From an uncultured Oscillospiraceae bacterium (lineage in GTDB: Bacteria; Bacillota; Clostridia; Oscillospirales; Ruminococcaceae), in assembly GCA_910578255.1 (NCBI GenBank), contig CAJTQM010000016.1, positions 9,343 to 37,976 on the forward strand: a DNA stretch of 28,634 nucleotides. Direction: 5' to 3'. Below are positions 1 to 6,613 of this stretch, one piece after another. Each line of letters starts with the position of its first letter. The stretch's first letter is position 1. Both the position numbers and the translations under genes were made by a program. Under the pieces are notes generated by a model, which worked only from the letters and a program-made list of their open reading frames with translations, made no database searches and was not told the origin of the DNA.

Positions 1-701
1 AGATGCCGCTTTTCCCCGCCGTTTTCGGTGTATTCGATTTTAGAAAAATGCGCGTGAAAGCTCCGCGCCCGCTCCGTTCCCAGCCGGTTTTCCATCGCCT
101 CGAAAACCTTGCCGAAATCCTCTTCAGTCTTTAATCCGCCCAGCGTCCTCGCGTTTAAATGGCCGAAATCGATGCAGGGCAAAAACCGCTCGTCCACCTG
201 GCACAGGCTCAGGACCTCCTCCAAATCGCCCAGCTGGTTGATTTTCCCCATGGTCTCCGGGCAGATGTGGATATGTCCTAACCCGTTTTGGTCCAGCGCG
301 GCCACCGCCCGGCGCAGAGTATCCTTCGCCAGTTCCAGCGCCTGCAGCCGGCTGATTTTCGAGCAGGAGCCCGAATGGACGACAATGCGGTTTGCCCCCA
401 TCGCATCGGCAGCGGCGGCGCTTTGCAGGATGTATTCGACGCTCTTTTCCCTTTTTTCCTCCTCCAGGCTGGAAAGAGAGATGAAGTAGGGCGCGTGCAA
501 AGAAACGGTGATCCCCTTTTCCCGGGACAGTCTTCCCAACTCCTGCGCCGCCTCTTTTGTGATACGCACCCCGCGGCCGCACTGGTACTCAAAGGCGTTT
601 AAGCCCATTCGTTCCAGATATTCCGGCATCTGGGAGGTCTTTCGGTATCCCATCTCCCGAAAGCTGTCCGCGCTGCCGGCCGGTCCAAATTTTGCGCTCA
701 A
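1..701 (-). CDS. endonuclease IV-like TIM-barrel protein (partial, C-terminus cut by window edge)
   Basis: About 233 residues are visible and the gene continues past position 1. The reading frame gives a TIM-barrel protein of the AP endonuclease family 2 (Nfo), zinc enzymes that cut DNA at abasic sites. Metal-ligand motifs appear in family order: HAPY with H69, HSGS with H109, PETMGK with E149, DFGH with D178 and H181, and FHAHFSK with H216. These positions are within a few residues of the E. coli Nfo zinc ligands as I remember them. The start is a TTG directly after the yqeG stop (TGATTG), with GGAGG about ten bases upstream inside yqeG, so the two genes are probably translationally coupled. 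The N-terminus (SAKFGPAGSADSF) and the segment after H216 (SKIEYTENGGEKRH) look more like the divergent clostridial 'TIM barrel protein' branch than classical Nfo. Abasic-site cleavage is therefore an inference from family and ligands. Confidence 0.8.
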   Translation of the reverse strand, partial: MSAKFGPAGSADSFREMGYRKTSQMPEYLERMGLNAFEYQCGRGVRITKEAAQELGRLSREKGITVSLHAPYFISLSSLEEEKREKSVEYILQSAAAADAMGANRIVVHSGSCSKISRLQALELAKDTLRRAVAALDQNGLGHIHICPETMGKINQLGDLEEVLSLCQVDERFLPCIDFGHLNARTLGGLKTEEDFGKVFEAMENRLGTERARSFHAHFSKIEYTENGGEKRH

Positions 702-1208
702 TCAGATCGCCTCCCTCCGTATTTTTCGATACCGTCTTATAATCCCCTTTTCCAAAAAGCGCTTTATGCGAAAGCGAAAAAACGGCTCTTCTAAAAACGG
801 CTCAACCAAAATCGAGGGCATCCCCGCCAGATTCGCGCCGAGAATATCCGTAAAAATCTGATCTCCTACTACCGCTACCTGCCTTGGCGAAAGGCCCATC
901 GCCAAAGCAGCCCGGTGATATCCGCCCGGAAGCGGCTTTTTTCCGTCCGCCTCAAAGGCAAGTCCAAGCTTTTTGGCAAAAGGCTCTACCCGCGGCGGAT
1001 GGTTGTTGGAAAGCAGAATCAAGCGGATGCCCGCCGAACGCATCCGCTCCAGCCATACCAGAATTTCTTCGTCCGGCAGCGGATGGTCGTGGGTGGTCAG
1101 CGTGTTGTCGATGTCCAGGATCAGCCCCTCAACGCCCATAGACCGGAGCATATCGGGCGTAATGTCGTATGCCTTCGGCGCCATGACCGTTGGGAAAAAC
1201 AGGCCCAT
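702..1208 (-). CDS. yqeG: YqeG family HAD-IIIA phosphatase
   Basis: 168 residues. The protein belongs to the small YqeG branch of the HAD superfamily, which is related to mitochondrial PGP phosphatase GEP4/PTPMT-like enzymes; the physiological substrate in Firmicutes is not settled. HAD motif I is DIDNTL (D32, D34 as nucleophile and acid/base). Motif II is the SNN after strand LILL. A lysine lies in the GKKP segment, and motif IV is GDQIFTDILGAN. The C-terminus is basic (FRFRIKRFLEKG), which could favour membrane or nucleic-acid contact. Two in-frame ATGs lie six bases apart. I chose the second because GAGGAGG ends only three bases before the first but about nine before the second. The gene follows rpsU across a terminator hairpin and is followed without a gap by the endonuclease IV-like gene. 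Confidence 0.88.
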   Translation of the reverse strand: MGLFFPTVMAPKAYDITPDMLRSMGVEGLILDIDNTLTTHDHPLPDEEILVWLERMRSAGIRLILLSNNHPPRVEPFAKKLGLAFEADGKKPLPGGYHRAALAMGLSPRQVAVVGDQIFTDILGANLAGMPSILVEPFLEEPFFRFRIKRFLEKGIIRRYRKIRREAI

Positions 1209-1230
1209 TTCCATCCACCTCCTCGTGATA

Positions 1231-1257
1231 AAGAAAAAGCGAGCAAAAGCCCGCTTT
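1231..1257 (-). terminator. intrinsic terminator after rpsU
   Basis: On the minus strand a 9-bp stem, AAAGCGGGC with GCTCGCTTT (one G-U pair), closes a TTTT loop and runs into TTCTTT. It lies between the rpsU stop and the yqeG ribosome binding site. It would limit readthrough from the strongly expressed rpsU into yqeG and the nuclease gene. No separate promoter for yqeG is visible after it, so termination is probably partial. Confidence 0.72.
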
Positions 1258-1264
1258 CTCCATA

Positions 1265-1441
1265 TTATTTAAATTTGCGCTTACGAGCAGCCTCAGATTT
1301 CTTCTTGCGTTTTACAGAAGGCTTTTCATAATGCTCTCTCTTCCGTACTTCAGCAAGAACGCCTGATTTCGCACAGGATCTCTTAAAGCGTCTGAGCGCG
1401 CTGTCAAGAGATTCATTCTCTTTGATACGAATTTCTGCCAT
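1265..1441 (-). CDS. rpsU: 30S ribosomal protein S21
   Basis: 58 residues, too short for many ORF scans. The protein begins MAEIRIKENESLDSALRRFK and ends in a lysine/arginine-rich tail (SEAARKRKFK), the standard S21 pattern. S21 sits on the 30S platform near the 3' end of 16S rRNA and helps initiation by keeping the anti-Shine-Dalgarno region accessible. The ATG follows GGAGGG at good spacing. Upstream are a long structured 5' UTR and two sigma-A-type promoters, and downstream is an intrinsic terminator, so rpsU looks like its own short transcription unit. Pairing of rpsU with yqeG and an endonuclease IV-like gene is not one of the well-known ribosomal protein operons. Confidence 0.95.
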   Translation of the reverse strand: MAEIRIKENESLDSALRRFKRSCAKSGVLAEVRKREHYEKPSVKRKKKSEAARKRKFK

Positions 1442-1580
1442 TTCTAAATCCCTCCTTCACCACAGGGCAGGAGTAATTTACCAAATTCTCAGGCAAAAAG
1501 CCTGCTGCTTACTCCCCATCTATATAAACTAAAAACCAGCTGTCGTTTGCAAGCAGCCGAATCTGGTACCAAAAACCACA
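1442..1580 (-). promoter_or_regulatory. structured 5' UTR of rpsU (candidate cis-regulatory RNA)
   Basis: About 140 bases lie between the predicted transcription start and the rpsU ATG. Two foldable elements are visible. The first (1535-1567) pairs ACCA with TGGT and GCTG with CAGC around a bulge, followed on the minus strand by TTTTTAG. The second (1470-1515) has an outer stem GGAGTAA/TTACTCC enclosing a hairpin CAGGC-TTTTT-GCCTG. The CTCC of the outer stem can instead pair with the GGAG of the ribosome binding site (about 1450-1457), so the two folds would be mutually exclusive. I recognise no known riboswitch or ribosomal-protein leader family. Regulation by S21 or another factor is inference. 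Confidence 0.45.
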
Positions 1581-1586
1581 AAAGAA

Positions 1587-1616
1587 ATTATACTATGCCA
1601 AAAACCCTTCTGTCAA
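1587..1616 (-). promoter_or_regulatory. sigma-A promoter P2 of rpsU
   Basis: On the minus strand, a perfect TTGACA (-35, 1611-1616) and a perfect TATAAT (-10, 1587-1592) are separated by 18 bases. The start of transcription would fall near 1580. This is the closest consensus match in the window and fits a strongly expressed ribosomal gene. Confidence 0.85.
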
Positions 1617-1662
1617 GTAAATCTCTATAACAATTTTCCAACGAAAACAAAGGTACCCTATT

Positions 1663-1691
1663 AGTATACCCTAAGAGAAGGAAAAGTGCAA
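1663..1691 (-). promoter_or_regulatory. second, upstream sigma-A promoter P1 of rpsU
   Basis: On the minus strand, TTGCAC (1686-1691) and TATACT (1663-1668) are separated by 17 bases, lying just behind the leuS stop codon. Initiation would be near 1656, giving a longer rpsU transcript that crosses P2. The rest of the gap between leuS and rpsU holds no reading frame and no convincing terminator for leuS. Confidence 0.5.
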
Positions 1692-1704
1692 GCAAAATCT
1701 TCGG

Positions 1705-4110
1705 TTATTTTACAACCAGATTGACAAGCTTCCCCGGGACATAGATTTCCTTGACGATGGTTTTCCCTTCAATCAGCGCCGAAACCGCAGGATCCGATTT
1801 GGCCGCCGCCAACACCGCGTCTTTGTCGCTGTCCGCCGGAAGGTGCAGCCGGGTTTTAATTTTCCCCGCCAGCTGTACGACGATTTCTACCGTCGCCTCC
1901 ACGCATTTGGCCGGATCGAACGAAACCCACTTCTGCTGGTTGAGCATCCCGCCGAAGTTCTGCTGCTCCCAGATCTCCTCGGTAATGTGCGGCGCAAAGG
2001 GATTTAGCAGAATCAGGAGGGTTTTATATTCCGCCCGATTGACCGAGCCCGTATCCGCTAGATCGTTTAAAAGCGCCATCATCGCCGCAATCGCCGTATT
2101 GAATTTTAACTGCTCAATATCCTCTGTGACCTTTTTGATCGTTTTGTGCATGGCGGTCTCCAGCTGGGGACGGTAGTCCTCCCCGGGAACTAGATGCTCC
2201 TGCAAATTCCAGACACGGTCCAAAAAGCGCTTGCAGCCTTTGATGGAAGAGGAACTCCAGGGTGCGCTCTTTTCAAAATCCCCGATGAACATCTCGTAAA
2301 GGCGCATCGTGTCCGCGCCATATTCTCTGACAATGTCGTCCGGGTTAACCACATTGCCTCGGGACTTGCTCATCTTTTCGCCGTTTTCACCTAAAATCAT
2401 ACCGTGGCTGGTGCGCTTGGCATAAGGCTCCGGGCTGGACACAACGCCAATGTCATACAAAAACTTGTGCCAGAAGCGGGAGTACAAAAGGTGTAGCGTT
2501 GTGTGCTCCATACCGCCGTTATACCAGTCCACCGGCAGCCAGTAATCCAGCGCCTCTTTCGAGGCCAAAGCGTCGGGATTGTGCGGGTCGCAGTAGCGCA
2601 TAAAATACCAGGACGACCCCGCCCATTGGGGCATGGTGTCCGTCTCCCGCTTCGCAGGACCGCCGCAGTGGGGGCAGGTGGTGTTCACCCAGTCGGTCAT
2701 TTTTGCCAGCGGCGATTCACCGGATTCGGTGGGCTCGTAGGAATCCACCTCCGGCAGGGTCAGCGGCAGTTCGCTTTCCGGCAGCGGGACATATCCGCAC
2801 TTTTCGCAATATACTACCGGGATCGGCTCGCCCCAGTACCGCTGGCGGGAAAATACCCAATCGCGCAGCTTGTAGTTCACCTTGGCGTGGCCCTTTCCCT
2901 TTTCCTCCAGCCAGGACTTGATCTTTTCCTTTGCTTCTTCCACCGTCAGACCGTCGAGGAAATCGGAATTGACCATCACGCCGGTTTCACAGTCGGTAAA
3001 CGCCTCTTTCTGCACGTCGCCGCCCTTGACCACCTCAATGATCGGCAGGTCGAATTTTTTCGCAAAATCCCAGTCGCGGGTATCGTGGGCCGGCACCGCC
3101 ATAATGGCGCCGGTGCCGTAGGTCATCAACACGTAATCGGAAATAAAGATCGGAATCTCCTTGCCGCTGACCGGATTGATTCCCATGACCCCTTCAATTT
3201 TCACACCGGTTTTATCCTTGACCAATTCGGTGCGCTCGAAATCGGACTTCTTCGCCGCTTCCTCCTGATAGGCTTTAATCTGATCCAGATTGGTGATGCT
3301 GCCGGCCCATTTTTCAATGTAAGGATGCTCCGGCGAAATGACCATGTAGGTGGCGCCGAACAGCGTGTCGGGCCGGGTGGTGTAAATGGTCAGCGTATCG
3401 CCGGCAGTGGTGGCAAAATCCACCTCCGCGCCGACCGAACGACCAATCCAGTTGATCTGGGAGGTTTTTACCCGATCGATGTAATCCACCTTGTCCAGAT
3501 CGTCGATCAGCCGCTGGGCATAGGCGGTAATTTTGAGCATCCACTGGCTTTTCACCTTGTGGACCACCTCCGAGCCGCAACGCTCGCATACGCCGCCCAC
3601 TACCTCTTCGTTAGCCAGCACGCATTTGCAGGACGTGCACCAGTTTACCGCCATTTCCTTTTTGTAGGCAAGTCCCTTTTTAAACAGCTGCAAAAAGATC
3701 CACTGGGTCCATTTGTAGTAATTGGGATCGGTGGTGTTTACCTCCCGGTTCCAGTCAAAGGACAATCCCAGACTTTTTAACTGACCTTTAAAACGGTCGA
3801 TGTTCTGGCGGGTTACAATTTCCGGATGAATGTGGTTTTTAATCGCGAAGTTTTCGGTGGGCAGGCCAAAAGCGTCCCACCCCATGGGATACAACACGTT
3901 GTACCCTTCCAGCCGCCGCTTTCTGGCCACAATGTCCAGCGCCGTGTAAGAGCGCGGATGACCCACATGCAGCCCCTTCCCGGAAGGATAGGGGAACTCC
4001 ACCAGCGCGTAATACTTGGGTTTTGTGTAATCGTCCGAGGCGGCGAAAACATTCTTCGCGTCCCAGATATCCTGCCATTTTTTTTCGATTTGTGCAAAAT
4101 TATAATTCAC
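1705..4110 (-). CDS. leuS: leucyl-tRNA synthetase
   Basis: 801 residues, the usual size of the Bacillus-type enzyme. It charges tRNA-Leu with leucine and hydrolyses mischarged products. The class I HIGH motif is HVGH (residues 48-51, in PYPSGKGLHVGH), and KMSKS is present at about 579-583 (EKMSKSRGN). The CP1 editing domain shows the TTRPDTLFGATYMV signature. Two Cys-pair knuckles (CTSCKC...CERCG and CEKCG...CPHCGG) suggest zinc sites, and the C-terminal anticodon-binding region contains NPFAPHITEEIW. The frame can be extended upstream to a TTG, but AGGAGGG lies inside that extension, seven bases before GTG-AAT-TAT-AAT-TTT. The GTG start gives the typical N-terminus (M)NYNFAQIEKKWQ. It is the last gene of the yhbY-nadD-yqeK-rsfS-leuS series, 30 bases after rsfS. 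Confidence 0.97.
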   Translation of the reverse strand: MNYNFAQIEKKWQDIWDAKNVFAASDDYTKPKYYALVEFPYPSGKGLHVGHPRSYTALDIVARKRRLEGYNVLYPMGWDAFGLPTENFAIKNHIHPEIVTRQNIDRFKGQLKSLGLSFDWNREVNTTDPNYYKWTQWIFLQLFKKGLAYKKEMAVNWCTSCKCVLANEEVVGGVCERCGSEVVHKVKSQWMLKITAYAQRLIDDLDKVDYIDRVKTSQINWIGRSVGAEVDFATTAGDTLTIYTTRPDTLFGATYMVISPEHPYIEKWAGSITNLDQIKAYQEEAAKKSDFERTELVKDKTGVKIEGVMGINPVSGKEIPIFISDYVLMTYGTGAIMAVPAHDTRDWDFAKKFDLPIIEVVKGGDVQKEAFTDCETGVMVNSDFLDGLTVEEAKEKIKSWLEEKGKGHAKVNYKLRDWVFSRQRYWGEPIPVVYCEKCGYVPLPESELPLTLPEVDSYEPTESGESPLAKMTDWVNTTCPHCGGPAKRETDTMPQWAGSSWYFMRYCDPHNPDALASKEALDYWLPVDWYNGGMEHTTLHLLYSRFWHKFLYDIGVVSSPEPYAKRTSHGMILGENGEKMSKSRGNVVNPDDIVREYGADTMRLYEMFIGDFEKSAPWSSSSIKGCKRFLDRVWNLQEHLVPGEDYRPQLETAMHKTIKKVTEDIEQLKFNTAIAAMMALLNDLADTGSVNRAEYKTLLILLNPFAPHITEEIWEQQNFGGMLNQQKWVSFDPAKCVEATVEIVVQLAGKIKTRLHLPADSDKDAVLAAAKSDPAVSALIEGKTIVKEIYVPGKLVNLVVK

Positions 4111-4140
4111 TGTAAACCCTCCTGACAGTGTCAATCAAAA

Positions 4141-4497
4141 TCAGTCCGTCAAAACCTTGGAAAGATCCACCTGCTGCGCCCCCGCCCAAAGCCGTTCCAG
4201 TGAATAGAACTCGCGGGTTTCCTTGAGAAAAATATGCACAATGACGTCGTAGTAATCTAAAAGGATCCAGGAGGCGGTCTGGTATCCTTCGATACGCTTG
4301 GGCTCTAAACCCATTTTGGACAGCTTCTCCTCTACCTCGTCGGACATGGCCTTGACCTGCGGCAGATTCGCGCCGCTGGCAATGACAAAATAATCACCAA
4401 TCGAGGTCATCTCCCGCACCTCAAGCGCCTTGATGTCCTCGCCCTTTTTGCTGTCTAAAATCTTTGCGATTTCATAGGTTAATTCTAAAGAGTTCAT
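4141..4497 (-). CDS. rsfS: ribosome silencing factor RsfS
   Basis: 118 residues, full length for the RsfS/Iojap (DUF143) family. The protein binds L14 on the large subunit and blocks 30S joining, lowering translation when nutrients are scarce. Family signatures are visible: the DIKALEVREMTSIGDYFVIA stretch, then SGANLPQVKAMSDEVEEKL, then EGYQTASWILLDYYDVIVHI and FYSLERLW near the end. The ATG has an AAGGGTG-type ribosome binding site and lies 13 bases after yqeK. Its place between yqeK and leuS is the conserved Firmicutes order. Confidence 0.95.
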   Translation of the reverse strand: MNSLELTYEIAKILDSKKGEDIKALEVREMTSIGDYFVIASGANLPQVKAMSDEVEEKLSKMGLEPKRIEGYQTASWILLDYYDVIVHIFLKETREFYSLERLWAGAQQVDLSKVLTD

Positions 4498-4510
4498 CCA
4501 TTCACACCCT

Positions 4511-5089
4511 TTATCGTATTTTTTCCTTGTTTAAGACCAGCTGGTTATACGCTTCCCAGCAGTCCCGGCAGATGGGGCCGCCGTTTACCATAAGCTTGCC
4601 CAGCGTATACCGCAGGATATAGAAAACCGCCTGATCCAGCGACTGGTCCGCCAGCAGGCGCACCGTCTCAACGTCCGCGTAATCCCGGTTTTCCTCGGTC
4701 AAATCCGCGGTAAACACGATTTTCTCCAGCAGGGACATTCCCGCCCGCCCGGTAGTATGATAGCGCACCGCGCCCAAAATCTCCTCATCCTCCACACCCA
4801 GTTCCTCGCGGATGTACTGGGCGGCGGCAAAGCCGTGCCAGATCGGCGGTTGACGGTAAAAAGCATCATCCAGCATTATAGCAGACCTTTTTATCCATTG
4901 CAACTGTTCTTGTGCCGGCATGTTTTTGCAGATATCGTGGCAAAGACCGGCGTAGTAGGCTTTCTGCGGATCGGCCCCGTAAAGCTTCGCAAGCCGCACC
5001 GCCTCCCTGGCAACCCCATAAGAGTGACAAAGCCTGTCCTGTCCAAGCATCTGTTCCAGCCTTTTCTGCGCCTGTTCAACCGTCTGCAT
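4511..5089 (-). CDS. yqeK: HD-domain hydrolase YqeK (probable diadenosine tetraphosphatase)
   Basis: 192 residues from the chosen start. YqeK proteins of Firmicutes are symmetrical Ap4A hydrolases of the HD superfamily that clear the alarmone-like dinucleotide Ap4A to ADP. Metal-binding residues appear in order: H22, H51-D52 (CHDICK), H85 (IWHG), H111 (YHTTGR) and D129 (FTADLTEENR). The gene overlaps the 3' end of nadD. Two in-frame ATGs exist. The upstream one directly abuts AAGGAGG and the downstream one lies nine bases away, so the downstream ATG at 5089 is preferred. Close linkage to nadD, which makes dinucleotide precursors, and to leuS is typical, and aminoacyl-tRNA synthetases are a known source of Ap4A. 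Confidence 0.9.
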   Translation of the reverse strand: MQTVEQAQKRLEQMLGQDRLCHSYGVAREAVRLAKLYGADPQKAYYAGLCHDICKNMPAQEQLQWIKRSAIMLDDAFYRQPPIWHGFAAAQYIREELGVEDEEILGAVRYHTTGRAGMSLLEKIVFTADLTEENRDYADVETVRLLADQSLDQAVFYILRYTLGKLMVNGGPICRDCWEAYNQLVLNKEKIR

Positions 5090-5705
5090 CCTCGCCATCC
5101 TCCTTTGGAAGGTATAAGCCGTTACTCTTTATATATTCCTCCACCGCCGGCGGCACAAGCCCTTTTAAAGAATCGCCCTTTTTTCGCATGGCGCGCACCT
5201 GTGTGGAGGAAATCTCCCGCACCCGGCAGGGGATGATTTCCCCTTGGGCCCCCAATTCCTTCAGCCGGACAAGATGCGCCTTTATAAGGCGCTCGTCCCC
5301 TTCGTGCCGTGCGCCGGCTACCAAAAACGCCCGCTTAAAAATCTCCTGGGCAAGGTACCAGCTTTGGACCGTTAAAAACATGTCGGTCCCCAAAAAAAGG
5401 TAAAACCGCGTGTTGGGATACATTGCCTCAAGCTGCCGCAGCGTCTCCACCGTATAGCTGCTGCCCCGGCGGCGCAGTTCCAGGTCGGAAACCGCGAACC
5501 GCGCGTCCGCCTCAGCCGCCAAACGGCACATGGCAAAACGTTGCTGCCCGCTTGCCAACTCCTTTGCCCTTTTGTGTGGCGGAATCGCCGTGGGAATCAG
5601 CAGCACCCTTGGTATTTTCAGCGCGTCGGCAAGCTGGACGCACAAGGACAGATGTCCGTTGTGAATCGGGTTAAAGGTCCCGCCAAAAATCCCCAACTTT
5701 TCCAT
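5076..5705 (-). CDS. nadD: nicotinate-nucleotide adenylyltransferase
   Basis: 209 residues, normal length. NadD transfers AMP from ATP to nicotinate mononucleotide, giving deamido-NAD, the penultimate step of NAD synthesis. The nucleotidyltransferase signature GGTFNPIHNGH lies at residues 8-18 with the (H/T)xGH histidines H15 and H18. The second ATP-binding motif ISSTQVR is at 165-171. PPHK near residue 43 and FLGTDMF in the middle are also typical. The 3' end overlaps the start of yqeK, indicating translational coupling, and yhbY ends 11 bases before the nadD ATG. Confidence 0.96.
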   Translation of the reverse strand: MEKLGIFGGTFNPIHNGHLSLCVQLADALKIPRVLLIPTAIPPHKRAKELASGQQRFAMCRLAAEADARFAVSDLELRRRGSSYTVETLRQLEAMYPNTRFYLFLGTDMFLTVQSWYLAQEIFKRAFLVAGARHEGDERLIKAHLVRLKELGAQGEIIPCRVREISSTQVRAMRKKGDSLKGLVPPAVEEYIKSNGLYLPKEDGEDADG

Positions 5706-5716
5706 GGCGGCTCCCC

Positions 5717-6004
5717 TTATAATTCGTAAATCGGCTTTTGGGGGTTTCGCTTAAATAAAATAAACCGGCTGCCGATTACCTGCACAATTTCCGCACCGCA
5801 TTCCTGCGCCAGCTGCTGCGCTGCTTCCCGGGCAAAAACCGGCGCGTTTTCCAGCACCCGCAGCTTGATCATCTCCCGCGCCTTTAACGCGTCGTTCACC
5901 TGTTTTATCAGCGTGTCGCTGACGCCGCCCTTGCCGATTTGAAAAATCGTTTCCATCCCGTTGGACTGCGCGCGCAGGGCCGCTCTTTGCTTACTTGTAA
6001 TCAA
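5717..6004 (-). CDS. yhbY: CRM-domain RNA-binding protein YhbY
   Basis: 95 residues forming a single CRM domain, the whole length of bacterial YhbY/YqeI proteins, which associate with large-subunit precursor particles. It opens MITSKQRAALRAQ and carries the GxxG loop GKGG (24-27) typical of this KH-like RNA-binding fold. A basic alpha/beta core follows, with KLRVLEN, and the strand IVQVIGSRFILFKRN near the end. In many Firmicutes the gene lies between obgE or yqeH and nadD. Here rdgB and ftsY precede it instead, so the usual GTPase partner is not adjacent. Confidence 0.94.
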   Translation of the reverse strand: MITSKQRAALRAQSNGMETIFQIGKGGVSDTLIKQVNDALKAREMIKLRVLENAPVFAREAAQQLAQECGAEIVQVIGSRFILFKRNPQKPIYEL

Positions 6005-6022
6005 TCCATTTTCCTCCGTCCG

Positions 6023-6613
6023 TCACGCCTTCTCGCTTTGGCGCTCTTTTAACCTTTCGCAAAACAGCCGCAGCGCCTTTCCCCTATGGCTGATCGCGTC
6101 CTTCTCCTCGTCGCTGTACTGACCAAAGCTTCGTCCGCCCACATAAAACAGCGGATCGTATCCAAAGCCCTGGCTGCCGGACAGCGCATATCCGATTTTT
6201 CCCTCACAGCTTTCCTCCGCCGTTAGGAAGGTCCCGTCCGGGAAGCAGCAGCAGATGGCGCACACATACCGAGCCGTCCTCTCCCCGTCGGGAACGTCCG
6301 CCAACTCCCGCAAAAGCTTTTGATTGTTTTCGTCGTCCCCCAGGCCGCTGTACCGGGCGGAATAGACCCCCGGCGCGCCGCCTAACGCGTCAACACAAAG
6401 GCCCGAATCGTCGGCGATGGCGGGCAGCCCCGCCGCCTTGCAGGCCGCGCCGGCCTTCAGCCGCGCGTTTTCGGCAAAGGTTTTTCCCGTTTCCTCCACC
6501 TCCAGCGCAAGCCCCAGTTCCTTCATGCTGACCGCCTCAAAGCCCATGGGCTCCAGAATTCTCTTAAACTCCCGTACCTTTCCCTCGTTGCCGGTGGCGA
6601 TGACAAATTTCAT
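6023..6613 (-). CDS. rdgB: XTP/dITP diphosphatase (non-canonical purine NTP pyrophosphatase)
   Basis: 196 residues, the normal size for the RdgB/HAM1 family. The enzyme hydrolyses dITP, XTP and ITP to monophosphates, keeping deaminated purines out of DNA and RNA. The N-terminal motif is ATGNEGKVREF (residues 6-16), with the metal and nucleotide contacts N9, K12 and E15. ADDSGLCVDALGGAPGVYSA contains the catalytic acidic pair D68-D69. Further family motifs are GFGYDPLFYV and the C-terminal SHRGKAL. The start codon overlaps the ftsY stop as ATGA, with AGGAGAGG upstream inside ftsY. Confidence 0.95.
   Translation of the reverse strand: MKFVIATGNEGKVREFKRILEPMGFEAVSMKELGLALEVEETGKTFAENARLKAGAACKAAGLPAIADDSGLCVDALGGAPGVYSARYSGLGDDENNQKLLRELADVPDGERTARYVCAICCCFPDGTFLTAEESCEGKIGYALSGSQGFGYDPLFYVGGRSFGQYSDEEKDAISHRGKALRLFCERLKERQSEKA

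Noticed and set aside
124..592. Minus-strand frames overlapping the endonuclease IV-like gene
   Set aside because: They are out-of-frame shadows; the frame from the TTG at 701 encodes the conserved zinc-ligand motifs.
1442..1580. Known riboswitch (glycine, TPP or T-box) in front of rpsU
   Set aside because: The fragments GCCTGAGA and CTCC recall glycine or TPP aptamers, but the remaining conserved core elements are missing and the downstream gene does not fit.
1623..1704. Possible leuS terminator around the GGTACC sequence
   Set aside because: Only a four-base stem or a bulged helix can be drawn, with a broken T-run; the tandem promoters explain the segment better.
2503..3780. 425-codon open frame on the plus strand opposite leuS
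   Set aside because: It is antisense to a fully conserved leucyl-tRNA synthetase, lacks a recognisable domain and has low-complexity His/Arg/Gly-rich content typical of the reverse of a GC-rich gene.
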